From positions 538,767 to 602,766 of the forward strand of contig NZ_NMUQ01000003.1 of NCBI RefSeq assembly GCF_002233675.1: a stretch of DNA of 64,000 nt. The letters are read 5' to 3'. The notes under the pieces are model-generated. The model did no database searches, was not told where the DNA came from, and saw nothing but the letters and a program-made list of their open reading frames with translations. Position 1 is the first letter of the stretch. Each line of letters opens with the position of its first letter. A program made the translations under genes and the position numbers. This document shows, piece after piece, positions 28,141-37,633 of the stretch. The DNA is from Paenibacillus herberti (GTDB taxonomy: Bacteria > Bacillota > Bacilli > Paenibacillales > Paenibacillaceae).

Positions 28141-28183
28141 AACGTCAGACTAGCTGGTCTACCAGGCGATCTGGCGTTTTTAC
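28141..28183 (+). terminator. Terminator after the YjcZ-like gene
   Basis: Imperfect stem AACGTCAGA...CTGG / CCAG...TCTGGCGTT followed by a T-run. Confidence 0.7.
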
Positions 28184-28190
28184 TTTCATA

Positions 28191-28220
28191 TTGACAAAGC
28201 TAAATTAGATTGACTACACT
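28191..28220 (+). promoter_or_regulatory. Promoter of the AraC-type sensor gene
   Basis: TTGACA (28191-28196), an 18-bp spacer, TACACT (28215-28220), about 45 bp before the start codon. Confidence 0.65.
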
Positions 28221-28264
28221 TTAGGCTGATAAGTTCCGAGACGGAAAGTAAGGAGGGGACATCA

Positions 28265-30478
28265 TTGTTTTTGAAAAGGCTTACAAAGAAGCCGGTATTC
28301 AACCGCTCCTTGTTCCGCAAGCAACTGCTATCCTATTTCATTACGGTGCTTATTCCGACGCTCATGATCGTGTCGGTATATTCTTATACCATCAGTGAGG
28401 ATTTGAAATCCCAGCTTAAACAGTCCTCTGACAACAGTGTGCAACGGGTTTCCAAAACAATCCAAGACATTATAGATCAAATTAATTTTTACTCCCTGCA
28501 ATTATCTTTTTTGCCCGATATGAACCGAATGTTGAAAAATCCATCTGAGTTTACGATGTACGATTATTATCAGCTTAAGGAACAAGTGCGCAACCAAATC
28601 AATTCGAATGAATTATTTGATTCTGTATATATCTATAGCTCGCTGAATGAACGGTTTATGACCTCGGGTGAAGGGCTTTACGATGCGGCCGCTTTTTATG
28701 ATCAGCCTGTCCTGAAGCAGATTCGTTCGCACAGCGATGAGTCATTCTGGTACGAGGTTCGGGACAACTTCATTACTTTTTACAAAGCGATTCCGGTCAC
28801 GGAGTCCAAGCCGCTGGGCACTCTAGTCGTCAATATTCAGAAAGACAGGTTTCTGAACACGATCTATAGCTTGAATAACATCGATGATCAAAATGTTTAT
28901 ATCGTGGACAGCAATGGCAATGTTATTTCAGCCCACAACGAGGCGGAGCAAGGTGCGCTAAACCGTTTTATTGGAGAAAAAAACGTATCGTCTAGTTCGC
29001 TCCAGAAAGTACGTATGAATGATCGGACTTATTTGGCCCATATTCAAGCTGTGCAGGGCAACGGATGGACGGTTGTAAACCTGATTCCGTACGATGTTTA
29101 TAAAGAGCTGCTCGCTGCCAAAATGTCCAAGCTGCTGCTGATCGTGCTTGTCGTTTTCCTGATCGGCCTGGCTGTTGCCTATACGTTTGCAGTCAGGATG
29201 TACAATCCTTGGAAGAAAATTATCGAGGTCATAACGGGCTCAGGAAACAGCAAACCGTCCGACGATGAATTTCTGCTGGTCAGCGGAGCGATCAGCTCCA
29301 TGATCGATACTATTAAACAGAACGAACCGGTTATGAGGGATCATTTGATTTCGGATATTTTGCGAAACAATGTTTCAGATAATGCTGCAAGGCTGGAGCA
29401 GGCAGGCTTTGCTTTTCAAGAACCGTATTTTGCGGTCATCGTCGCTGTATTTGATGCCATGCGGCCAGAAGATGAAGAGGATCCGCAGCGCAAGCTGATT
29501 GTTTACAGCATGGTGTCGGAGACGTTGAAAAAGTATTTTCCTGTGGAAGGAACGATTCTGGATCGCAGTAAGCTGGGATTTATCGTGAATTTGCCGGAGA
29601 GCGGCATGGAGGATGACGTACGGCAACTCATTTATCAATGTTATTCCGAGATGAACGGGGTCGCACAGGACGAGCTGAACATCTCTCTTCAATTGATTGT
29701 CAGCGATGCGGAGCCCACGGATCGGCTGCATGTGGCCTACGAGCAGATTCGCCGGATGTTGAATTACAAGGCGGTCATCAACCGCAACGATATCGTCTTT
29801 TTGCAGGACCATAAAAGCGAGCTCAAATTGGTGTATCCGCTGCTGCTGCAGAAACAGCTTATTCATTCCGTTACGGCGATGAACATTGTCAAAGCGAATC
29901 AATGCGTCGCCGACCTGTTCGAGCAGTACATTTATAAATCGAAATATCCGTTCGAGAAGCTGCAGGGAATGATCGTCGTTTTGATGAGCTCCGTGCTGAA
30001 TGAGCTGTTGAAGGAAGGGCATGACATCGGAAGCTTGAATGACGAGGTGGATATTTTCAAATTAAATGAATGCCAAAATAATGATGAGCTGTATCAGTTT
30101 ATGATCACACATATCCGAAAAATCATCGATTTCCTGGAAGCGCAGCAGGACAAACAGGTTACGAATCAATATGTGACCAAAACGATTGTTTATATGGAAG
30201 CGCACTACGGGAGCAGCCTGTCCATTACGGAGATTGCCGAGGAAATAGGGGTCAGCAGCGGCCATTTAAGCCGCACGTTCAAAGCGGAAACCGGGAAATC
30301 CATGCTCGAATATTTAACGGAATTCCGTATTAACAAAAGCAAAGAGCTGTTGAGCAGCTGTAATGATTCCCTGCATGAGATAGGTCAATCTGTCGGTTAC
30401 AATGATGTTCAAAGTTTTATCCGGTTTTTCAAAAAATACGAAGGTATGACGCCCGGCGAATATCGGAAAAGCATCTAG
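28265..30478 (+). CDS. Membrane-bound AraC-family sensor-regulator
   Basis: 737 residues. A membrane helix near 25-45 and another near 285-305 flank an extracellular Cache-like domain; a long cytosolic middle region follows, then two AraC helix-turn-helix motifs at the C-terminus (SLSITEIAEEIGVSSGHLSR cut at 20, and LHEIGQSVGYNDVQSFIRFFKK). This architecture is common in Paenibacillus beside sugar ABC transporters, where the outer domain senses the sugar or the binding protein and the cytosolic end activates the operon. It starts with TTG at 28265 behind AGGAGGGG. The likely target is the importer and sulfatase operon that follows. Confidence 0.9.
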   Translation: MFLKRLTKKPVFNRSLFRKQLLSYFITVLIPTLMIVSVYSYTISEDLKSQLKQSSDNSVQRVSKTIQDIIDQINFYSLQLSFLPDMNRMLKNPSEFTMYDYYQLKEQVRNQINSNELFDSVYIYSSLNERFMTSGEGLYDAAAFYDQPVLKQIRSHSDESFWYEVRDNFITFYKAIPVTESKPLGTLVVNIQKDRFLNTIYSLNNIDDQNVYIVDSNGNVISAHNEAEQGALNRFIGEKNVSSSSLQKVRMNDRTYLAHIQAVQGNGWTVVNLIPYDVYKELLAAKMSKLLLIVLVVFLIGLAVAYTFAVRMYNPWKKIIEVITGSGNSKPSDDEFLLVSGAISSMIDTIKQNEPVMRDHLISDILRNNVSDNAARLEQAGFAFQEPYFAVIVAVFDAMRPEDEEDPQRKLIVYSMVSETLKKYFPVEGTILDRSKLGFIVNLPESGMEDDVRQLIYQCYSEMNGVAQDELNISLQLIVSDAEPTDRLHVAYEQIRRMLNYKAVINRNDIVFLQDHKSELKLVYPLLLQKQLIHSVTAMNIVKANQCVADLFEQYIYKSKYPFEKLQGMIVVLMSSVLNELLKEGHDIGSLNDEVDIFKLNECQNNDELYQFMITHIRKIIDFLEAQQDKQVTNQYVTKTIVYMEAHYGSSLSITEIAEEIGVSSGHLSRTFKAETGKSMLEYLTEFRINKSKELLSSCNDSLHEIGQSVGYNDVQSFIRFFKKYEGMTPGEYRKSI

Positions 30479-30528
30479 AAAAACGGATCTTTGTGCGGAA
30501 TTTCCGGCATCAGACGAGCCAATATCAG

Positions 30529-30566
30529 AAAATCCTCATGGTTATCCCAAACTGAGGATTTTTTTG
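30529..30566 (+). terminator. Terminator after the sensor-regulator gene
   Basis: Stem AATCCTCA / TGAGGATT then seven T. Confidence 0.85.
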
Positions 30567-30630
30567 ATGTCTATTCCCCCGTACGATGAAAGCGTAAACA
30601 ACATGACCAAGGTTGAGGGGAGGGGATACG

Positions 30631-31581
30631 GTGAGTCATCAAGTTAAAGTACCACATGGAGCGCTTATGAATACGGGAAGCAAATCTAGATCGTCCGCAT
30701 TTATGAAGTCGTTCCATAAACACAAGTACTATTATGTATTGCTTTTGCCCGGGATCATCTACTTCATACTATTCAAGTATATCCCGATGGGTGGGATCGC
30801 CATTGCATTCCAAGATTTCAGAATTGCTGGAAACGTATTCGACAGCCCGTGGGCAGGATTGAAATGGTTTAACATTTTGTTTGAATCTCCCGATTTTTGG
30901 ACGGCGCTTAGGAATACCGTCATTATCAGCTTCTACAAGCTGCTTTTTAACTTCCCGGCTCCAATTATACTGGCGCTCCTGCTGAATGAACTTATTAACG
31001 GGGCGTTCAAGCGCATTGTGCAAACGATTATTTATTTCCCACACTTTGTATCTTGGGTTGTATTGGGAAGCATCTTGTTTTCGGTATTCTCCGTTGATAC
31101 GGGAGTAACCAAATGGCTCGGCTTATCGACTTCACCGATTATGAATCCCGAATTATTCAGGGGCTTCCTGGTAGGTTCGGAAATGTGGAAAGAGGTCGGC
31201 TGGGGCACCGTGATTTATTTAGCGGCCATTGCAGGCGTCAACCAAGAGTTGTATGAAGCGGCCAAAATAGACGGCGCAAACCGATTCAAGCTTGTCTTGC
31301 ATGTTACGCTGCCAAGCATTGCTTCAACGATTGTTGTTCTGCTCATTTTGCGTACCGGACAAATCTTGAATGTAGGCTTCGATCAGATCTTTATTCTATA
31401 CAATCCACTCGTCTACAACGTTGCCGACGTTCTCGATACGTATGTGTACCGGGTAGGGCTGACAATGGGCAGATTCTCGCTTGCCACGGCTGCGGGACTG
31501 TTCCAAGCGGTTGTAGGTTTATGCTTGCTGGTATTTACGAACTGGCTCGTTAAGCGGATGGGCGAACGCGGACTTTGGTAA
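30631..31581 (+). CDS. ABC sugar permease, LplB/YteP type
   Basis: 316 residues, six predicted helices; the inner membrane importer motif EAAKIDGANRFKLVLHVTLP is present near residue 205 (EAA loop that docks the ATPase). Family of LplB/YteP, importers of oligosaccharides. First gene of an operon with a second permease, a binding lipoprotein and a sulfatase. GTG at 30631 was chosen because GAGGGGAGGGG lies directly upstream. No ATPase gene is in the operon, so a shared MsmX-type ATPase is the likely partner. Confidence 0.93.
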   Translation: MSHQVKVPHGALMNTGSKSRSSAFMKSFHKHKYYYVLLLPGIIYFILFKYIPMGGIAIAFQDFRIAGNVFDSPWAGLKWFNILFESPDFWTALRNTVIISFYKLLFNFPAPIILALLLNELINGAFKRIVQTIIYFPHFVSWVVLGSILFSVFSVDTGVTKWLGLSTSPIMNPELFRGFLVGSEMWKEVGWGTVIYLAAIAGVNQELYEAAKIDGANRFKLVLHVTLPSIASTIVVLLILRTGQILNVGFDQIFILYNPLVYNVADVLDTYVYRVGLTMGRFSLATAAGLFQAVVGLCLLVFTNWLVKRMGERGLW

Positions 31582-31593
31582 GGAGGTGTTGTT

Positions 31594-32457
31594 GTGATCC
31601 GAAAAAGTTGGGGTGAGCGCACGTTCGAAGCGGGCAATATGCTGCTTCTGGCGCTGCTTAGCTTGGTGACGCTTTATCCATTATGGCATGAAATATCGAT
31701 ATCTCTCAGTTCGGCTGCGGGAGCGATGAGAGGCGGGCTGTTCCTTTTCCCCAGAGGGTTTACATTGGACGCCTACAAAAGCGTATTGAGCTCGAGCTTT
31801 ATTTGGCTGGCCTATCGAAACAGCATTTTTGTAGCCGTAGTTGGCACGGTTCTTCATGTGTTGTTTACAGCAACGACAGCGTATGCGCTCAATAAGAGAG
31901 GTTTACCAGGCGTGAAGGCCATGACGCTGCTGCTTATTTTTACGATGGTTTTTAGCGGCGGAATGATTCCGACCTATTTGCTGGTGAAGAGCTTGGGCCT
32001 GACCAACACGCTATGGGCGCTTATTTTTCCCGGCATGATTTCGGCATTTAACGTGATTGTCATGCAGAGTTTCATGCGGACTATCCCTGAAGAAGTTGAA
32101 GAATCAGCCATGATGGACGGAGCCAATCCGTTACGCATTTTTTTCACTATCATTATGCCGCTTTGTAAGCCTGTTATTGCCACAATCGCTTTGTGGGAAT
32201 GCGTCGGGTTATGGAACAACTTTATGCAGGCCCTCATTTATTTGAACGATAAAAAGCTGTTCACGCTTCCTTTGCTGCTCAAAGAAATTATTGCGGGCCA
32301 GCAGCTTGCGACTGATTCCGGTCAGTTTACAACGTTCGCCGCTGAATCTGCGATTGCCGCAACCGTCATTGTGTCGATCGTTCCTATTCTTGCGGTCTAT
32401 CCGTTCCTGCAGAAATATTTTATGAAGGGTACGATGCTAGGCTCGGTCAAATCCTGA
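31594..32457 (+). CDS. ABC sugar permease, LplC/YtcP type
   Basis: 287 residues, six predicted helices, EAA loop ESAMMDGANPLRIFFTIIMP near residue 168. It pairs with the preceding permease to form the transmembrane channel. The gene starts with GTG at 31594 behind a full AAGGAGGTG ribosome site, 12 bp after the previous stop. Confidence 0.93.
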   Translation: MIRKSWGERTFEAGNMLLLALLSLVTLYPLWHEISISLSSAAGAMRGGLFLFPRGFTLDAYKSVLSSSFIWLAYRNSIFVAVVGTVLHVLFTATTAYALNKRGLPGVKAMTLLLIFTMVFSGGMIPTYLLVKSLGLTNTLWALIFPGMISAFNVIVMQSFMRTIPEEVEESAMMDGANPLRIFFTIIMPLCKPVIATIALWECVGLWNNFMQALIYLNDKKLFTLPLLLKEIIAGQQLATDSGQFTTFAAESAIAATVIVSIVPILAVYPFLQKYFMKGTMLGSVKS

Positions 32458-32487
32458 ATTAAACGAGATTGAAGGGGGAGCTTTGAA

Positions 32488-34038
32488 ATGAAAAAGTTAA
32501 CTAAAATGGTATCAGTTGTATGTATGACTTGTTTGCTGGGGACCCTTGCCGCCGGATGCTCGTCCAGCGAAAACGGGAATACCTCATCCAGCGCCAATCC
32601 GGCGGCCAAACCCGTTACGTATACTATGTTCTTCAACTACGGCATTCCGGAATTTCCGGACAATGGCGGAGAAGCAAAAGCAAAGATTATCGCTCAAATG
32701 GAAAAGGCAGGGGTGCAGGGCGTCGATTACAAAATCAGCATGATATCTGGCGATGAGTACAAAACAAAGCTGAATCTATTGATTTCATCTGGAGAAATCC
32801 CTGATTATTTCAATGTGGACTCAACGCAGCTTGCTATGTATGTCGATCAAGGTCTGCTAAGACCACTAGACGATCTGCTTGCCAAAGCTCCGAATTTGAT
32901 GAAATTCATTCCGAAGGAGCGCTTTGAAGGGGTAACCTTTGACGGCAAAATCTACGCAATTCCTCAGGGTGTAAGAACGGAATCGTTCAACTCCCCCAAT
33001 ACGGCTGGTCTGCTCGTTCGGCAGGATTGGCTGGATAATCTGGGACTGAAGCAGCCTACTACATTGGATGAATTGCATACGGTATTGAAAGGTTTTACAC
33101 ATGATGATCCTGACAAAAACGGCCAGGACGATACGTATGGACTAGGCGGCAATAAAGCGACGGTGTTTAATACCGTATTTGGCGCATACGGAATCGGCTT
33201 GATGTCGGGCTCAATCTTCTGGACGGAGAAAGAGGGGAAAATCGTAAAAAGCTTCGTTACGCCGGAAGCCAAACAAGCGCTTGCCGTTCTGCAGCAATGG
33301 TATAAGGAAGGTTTGATTGATCCTGAATTCCCGGTTATGGAACCGAAACAAGGGGACGCCCGAATTATTAATTCCAAGGTAGGCGTTTTTGAAGGGGATG
33401 CTTTTGGCGTTAATGCAATCGGCGGCGGTTATTACACCTCGCTCCTGAAAGTGCTGCCAACGGCTAAAATAACGATGATTAATCGTATAACGGGTCCGGA
33501 CGGCAAAAAGGGCTGGCCGGAAGTTAACCCGTACTCAGGCGGAGCGCTGCGCGCGATCAGCGTGGATGCCAAAGATCCAGAACGATTAATTCAAATGCTG
33601 GATTGGTCGGTTAGCGACGATGCGAACGGCGGCGTAAATCTACTGACTTACGGAGAAGAGAACGTAGATTATACGTTTGATGAAACGAAAAATTTAATAA
33701 CGCAAAAGACCTCTTACTCGGATCTGTACGCAAAAGGGTTTTCTAACCCGGTTCGCTTCGTTCAAGTGACGGATCGTCGCTGGACAGATAATACCGTTCG
33801 TGCAGCGCTCGAGATTGCATCGTCAGAAATAGTCAAAAATGAATGGTGGAAAACGGTACCGGCAGAGCTGGACTATCCAGATCTAGAGAAAAAATTATGG
33901 ACCGAATACTTCGTTAAAATAGTAACTGGCGTTTGGCCAGTTGATAGATTCGATGAATTCGTGCAAAATTATTATCAGCAAGGCGGTCAAAAAATAGAGC
34001 AGCAGGCTAACGAAGAATGGCAGAAGTCCAAAAACTAA
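32488..34038 (+). CDS. Sugar ABC transporter substrate-binding lipoprotein
   Basis: 516 residues: signal peptide with lipobox LAAGC (cysteine near 24), Ser/Asn linker, then a large extracellular solute-binding family 1-type fold as in LplA. Binding proteins of this size usually take oligosaccharides. AAGGGGGAG precedes the ATG. It follows two permeases and precedes a sulfatase, so the ligand may be a sulfated oligosaccharide or one exposed after desulfation; this is inference. Confidence 0.92.
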   Translation: MKKLTKMVSVVCMTCLLGTLAAGCSSSENGNTSSSANPAAKPVTYTMFFNYGIPEFPDNGGEAKAKIIAQMEKAGVQGVDYKISMISGDEYKTKLNLLISSGEIPDYFNVDSTQLAMYVDQGLLRPLDDLLAKAPNLMKFIPKERFEGVTFDGKIYAIPQGVRTESFNSPNTAGLLVRQDWLDNLGLKQPTTLDELHTVLKGFTHDDPDKNGQDDTYGLGGNKATVFNTVFGAYGIGLMSGSIFWTEKEGKIVKSFVTPEAKQALAVLQQWYKEGLIDPEFPVMEPKQGDARIINSKVGVFEGDAFGVNAIGGGYYTSLLKVLPTAKITMINRITGPDGKKGWPEVNPYSGGALRAISVDAKDPERLIQMLDWSVSDDANGGVNLLTYGEENVDYTFDETKNLITQKTSYSDLYAKGFSNPVRFVQVTDRRWTDNTVRAALEIASSEIVKNEWWKTVPAELDYPDLEKKLWTEYFVKIVTGVWPVDRFDEFVQNYYQQGGQKIEQQANEEWQKSKN

Positions 34039-34050
34039 ACGTAAGGGTAG

Positions 34051-35421
34051 ATGATGATGACAACGAAGACGACTAAAAGACCCAATCTGATTGTGTTTTT
34101 TACCGACCAGCAACGAGCTGACACGACGGGGGTTCATGGCAACCCCCTCGGGCTGACACCTAACTTTGATCGTATGGCGATGGAAGGCACACATGTCTTT
34201 AACTCCTATACGTGTCAGCCGGTATGCGGCCCGGCGAGATCTTCTCTGCAGACAGGGAAGTATGCAACCGAGACGGGCTGTTACGTCAACGGAATTCCGC
34301 TCAAACAAGATGAACTTACGCTTGCTCATCACTTTAATGAAACGGGTTACAGTACGGGCTATATCGGGAAATGGCATCTGGCTGGGCAGGAGCCTGTGCC
34401 TCAAGATCAACGGGGTGGGTATCAGTACTGGCTTGGTTCCAATGTGCTTGAGTTCTCCTCGGATGCGTACGATACGGTCATGTATGACAATGACAATAAA
34501 CCCGTCAAGCTTCCGGGTTACCGTGTAGACGCGCAGACGGATGCAGCGATTCGGTATATCGATCAGCATAAGGATGAACCGTTCTTTTTGTTCCTGTCTT
34601 ATCTAGAGCCTCATCATCAAAACCATTCCGATAACTATCCGGCTCCGCGCGGATATGAAGGCCGTTATAGCGGCAGCCAATTTGTTCCCGGAGATCTGGC
34701 TTCGCTTGGAGGAACGGCGCATGCGCATCTCGGCGGCTATTACGGAATGGTTAAACGCATTGATGAAGCGCTGGGACGCATCTTCGACAGCTTGATCAGC
34801 CTGGGGCTGGAAGAGGACACGATTGTCATGTTCACTTCCGATCACGGCTGCCACTTCAAGACGAGAAACAGCGAATACAAGCGTTCCTGCCATGACAGCT
34901 CGATCCGCGTGCCGACCGCATTTATCGGTGGCCCTTTCAGATCGGGCGGACGTCTGCAAGAAATGATATCCCTCGTAGATTTACCGCCAACCTTGCTGGA
35001 TGCCGCCGGCATACCGGTTCCAGAGTCCATGCAAGGCCGCTCTATTCTTCCGCTGCTGCGCGGGGAGAGAGAAGGCTGGCCGGAGGAAGTATTGGTTCAA
35101 ATCAGCGAAGCGCAAGTCGGCAGGGCGATTCGGACACAGCGCTGGAAGTACAGCGTCAGCGCGGCGGATGCGAATGCTTGGAAGGACGCCGGATCCGCTG
35201 CCTATGTGGAGGAGTTCCTGTACGATTTGCAGTCTGATCCGCATGAGCTCAACAACCTAGTTGGGATCGAGTCGTTCAACGACATCGCCTCTGACTTGCG
35301 TGAACGCTTAATTCGCCGGATGCAGGAAGCGGGCGAGGCTGCGCCAGTAATTGAGCCGGCGGCACAGCGCGGTTCAGGCGCTAGACGGGCTTCCGTTACT
35401 GAGCTTCGCAAGAAGCTGTAA
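34051..35421 (+). CDS. Formylglycine-dependent sulfatase
   Basis: 456 residues of the type I sulfatase family. N-terminal metal site NLIVFFTDQQRADTTG, then CGPAR near residues 59-63, which is the C-X-P-X-R motif whose cysteine becomes formylglycine, followed by TGKY. Further metal ligands are in FTSDHG near 265. No signal peptide is seen, so it appears to act inside the cell on imported sulfated sugars. Last gene of the importer operon, 12 bp after the binding protein gene. No maturase (FGE or anSME) gene is in the window. Three consecutive ATG codons leave the exact start open. Confidence 0.93.
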   Translation: MMMTTKTTKRPNLIVFFTDQQRADTTGVHGNPLGLTPNFDRMAMEGTHVFNSYTCQPVCGPARSSLQTGKYATETGCYVNGIPLKQDELTLAHHFNETGYSTGYIGKWHLAGQEPVPQDQRGGYQYWLGSNVLEFSSDAYDTVMYDNDNKPVKLPGYRVDAQTDAAIRYIDQHKDEPFFLFLSYLEPHHQNHSDNYPAPRGYEGRYSGSQFVPGDLASLGGTAHAHLGGYYGMVKRIDEALGRIFDSLISLGLEEDTIVMFTSDHGCHFKTRNSEYKRSCHDSSIRVPTAFIGGPFRSGGRLQEMISLVDLPPTLLDAAGIPVPESMQGRSILPLLRGEREGWPEEVLVQISEAQVGRAIRTQRWKYSVSAADANAWKDAGSAAYVEEFLYDLQSDPHELNNLVGIESFNDIASDLRERLIRRMQEAGEAAPVIEPAAQRGSGARRASVTELRKKL

Positions 35422-35445
35422 GGCTCCGCCAAGGTCGGCTCCGCT

Positions 35446-35492
35446 ACTCTAGTCTAATCATCATGTGAAAGATGGTTAGACTAGAGTTTTTT
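35446..35492 (+). terminator. Terminator of the importer-sulfatase operon
   Basis: Seventeen-bp stem ACTCTAGTCTAATCATC / GATGGTTAGACTAGAGT (35446-35462, 35471-35487, one G-T pair) then six T. Confidence 0.92.
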
Positions 35493-35572
35493 ATACCCAA
35501 AATTGTAAACGTTCCATTTTGGAAGGGGGGATGTGCAGGGAAATCCAGAACGCTAACGCTGCAGGATTTTAG

Positions 35573-37126
35573 ATGAAACAAGATTTTAAAAACGTTCGAG
35601 AGAGGATGAATGTAATGTTACTAAGTCAGAGGATTATTCCCAGAAAAATTTTGACTGCTATGCTGGCTCTAGCTCTTGTTTTAACGACCTTTGGCTTTGC
35701 TCCATCCGTTAAAGCGGCGCCGGCCGCTATTGTGAACAACACCAATTGGTTTGATACGGATGGTAACCAGATCTGGTCACAGGGCGGCTGGGTTATGCAG
35801 GATGGCAATACATTTTATTGGTACGGGGTCGACTATTCGGTTAACGGTGCCAAAAAAGTGAATTTGTATACATCGACGGATATGGCAACTTGGGACTATC
35901 AGGGAAATGTCGTTGACTTTACCGGTTTTACCGATGCGTCCGGCGGTTATTCGGGCAACGACTGGTTAGGCCGGCCGGTCGTTGCTTACAACAGCTTAAA
36001 TAACAACTATGTCATGATTATCGAATGGAATAATTCCGTCGGCACCATTCGTAAAGGGCTGACTTATCTGACCAGCTCGTCTCCGACAGGTCCATTTGTT
36101 TTTAACAATAACGATCCGCTGCCAACCGGAAATACCGTGGGAGATTTAGGGTCAATCTTTAAGGACACCAACGGAAAAACGTACATTTCGATGACAGTTG
36201 ATTATCCTGGAATTAACGGCTCGCTGCGTATTGCCGAGCTGGCGCCGGACTATTTAAGCGTAGTGTCCACGGTCAAAACGATTGGGGCCACCTACCCGAA
36301 CAAAGAGGCGTCCACGCTCATTAAAGTAGGATCCACCTACTGGATGTTCGCGTCCGCTACTAACGGCTGGGGCTCAAGCCAAACGTACTGCATGTCGGCG
36401 ACTAGTCTGTCCGGCACATGGAGCGCGCAGAACGTGTGCGCAGTTAAGCCGGCTACAACAAATTCATACGATACGCAAACGGATCAGATTCTGCCGATTC
36501 AAGGCACCTCGGGTACGTTGTATGTTTACTTGGGCGACCGTTGGAACAACATGTCGGGAGGACCGACTGCCGCAGGAAGAAACAACTGGCATCCGGTTAC
36601 CTTCAACAGTTCAGGAGTGCCTACCATTAACGGTAACGCGAGCTGGTCAATCGATACTGCAGCAGGTACGTGGAGCCCTGTGAACGTTACTATTGATCTA
36701 ACGAAAACATACTCCATTACGAATCAAAATAGCGGCAAGGCTTTAGGTATAACCGGAAATTCAACTGCGGACGGCGCAGCGGCTGTGCAGAATACGTTTT
36801 CGAACGCTGCAGGCCAAGTCTGGAAGTTTTATGATGCAGGCGGCGGCTATTACAAAATTCAAAACGTGAACAGTGGCAAGTATTTGAATATTAATGGAGC
36901 TGCTACGGCAGACGGGGCGGCGGCCATTCAGTATACGTCCACGACTTCGATTAATCAGCACTGGCAGATCATCCCTACTGGCGCAGGAACGTTTAAGCTC
37001 AAAAACCGCAACAGCGGGAAAGTCATTGGTATCAACGGAGAGTCTACAGCCGATGGGGCAAGCGTTGTCCAATCGTCCGATGCGGGAGTTTTGAATCAAA
37101 GATGGGGTTTTACTGCACTGGATTAG
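35573..37126 (+). CDS. Secreted GH43-like glycosidase with C-terminal CBM13
   Basis: 517 residues. Signal peptide (KILTAMLALALVLTTFGF, cleaved near VKA), a five-bladed propeller domain of GH43 type (residues about 50-370), then a ricin-like CBM13 with three repeats near 385-515 (ITNQNSGKALGI, IQNVNSGKYLNI, LKNRNSGKVIGI). Likely catalytic carboxylates are Asp in WFDTDG, Asp in VGDLGSIF and Glu in NKEASTLI. GH43 plus CBM13 is typical of exo-beta-1,3-galactanases of subfamily 24. ATG 35573 (AGGA upstream) or ATG 35615 (GAGAGG upstream) may be the start. It follows a sulfatase operon, so a sulfated galactan or arabinogalactan is the guessed substrate. Confidence 0.85.
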   Translation: MKQDFKNVRERMNVMLLSQRIIPRKILTAMLALALVLTTFGFAPSVKAAPAAIVNNTNWFDTDGNQIWSQGGWVMQDGNTFYWYGVDYSVNGAKKVNLYTSTDMATWDYQGNVVDFTGFTDASGGYSGNDWLGRPVVAYNSLNNNYVMIIEWNNSVGTIRKGLTYLTSSSPTGPFVFNNNDPLPTGNTVGDLGSIFKDTNGKTYISMTVDYPGINGSLRIAELAPDYLSVVSTVKTIGATYPNKEASTLIKVGSTYWMFASATNGWGSSQTYCMSATSLSGTWSAQNVCAVKPATTNSYDTQTDQILPIQGTSGTLYVYLGDRWNNMSGGPTAAGRNNWHPVTFNSSGVPTINGNASWSIDTAAGTWSPVNVTIDLTKTYSITNQNSGKALGITGNSTADGAAAVQNTFSNAAGQVWKFYDAGGGYYKIQNVNSGKYLNINGAATADGAAAIQYTSTTSINQHWQIIPTGAGTFKLKNRNSGKVIGINGESTADGASVVQSSDAGVLNQRWGFTALD

Positions 37127-37188
37127 GTGTACGGAGAATTAGCGCTGAAGATCGGCTTACCGGTCGCTGTCCATAACGGTTAAAATAT

Positions 37189-37244
37189 GACGTCAAAGGC
37201 GAACGCTCCTGTTAGTGAGGGTGTAACCTTTGACGTCGCTTTTT
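37189..37244 (+). terminator. Terminator of the GH43 gene
   Basis: Stem GACGTCAAAGG / CCTTTGACGTC around a 27-nt loop, then GCTTTTTG. Confidence 0.8.
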
Positions 37245-37573
37245 GCACTATAGATGACTAATGTAGGAGGTCTAGTAGTGGGCAAGGTAAATGCACTAAT
37301 TGGCCTCGATGTGCTTTGACCGAGTGAACCATGACACTCTGATGGCGGGAGTAGTGTGAAAAGTGATAGTGATGGATAAGCGTGTACTGAAACTTATACA
37401 GGGGTCAGGTTGAATAGAGCGTTAGCTGGATGACCTGGACAAAGAGCTGACCAAATGAGGGCTGTAATCGAATTATTGGAATTTACTGTAGGCAGGCTAG
37501 TAAACGAATACCGTGAAGAGAATCTGTAGTATAACATCGATTGGGCTGGCGGTGAGAAAGAGGCATAAATTCA
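37245..37573. other. Gene-free stretch before the acyltransferase
   Basis: No gene is supported. A 24-codon frame (MRAVIELLEFTVGRLVNEY...) at 37457 reads like a fragment of a protein but lacks a ribosome site, and may be a remnant. Confidence 0.4.
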
Positions 37574-37608
37574 TTGACAAGAACCTACAATATGATACAT
37601 TATGTATC
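37574..37608 (+). promoter_or_regulatory. Promoter with GATAC-N5-GTATC operator, acyltransferase gene
   Basis: TTGACA at 37574-37579 with a CATTAT-type -10 at 37598-37603. GATACATTATGTATC at 37594-37608 covers the -10; a weaker overlapping match lies at 37584-37598. The same 15-bp palindrome is present at four other promoters of the EPS and lasso peptide region. Confidence 0.7.
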
Positions 37609-37633
37609 TAAAATGGTAGGTGGTGGAAGCTGC

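Noticed and set aside
37574-37633. N-terminal extension of the acyltransferase from a TTG codon
   Set aside because: The TTG is part of the TTGACA -35 box and the extension encodes the operator; ATG at 37634 has a ribosome site.
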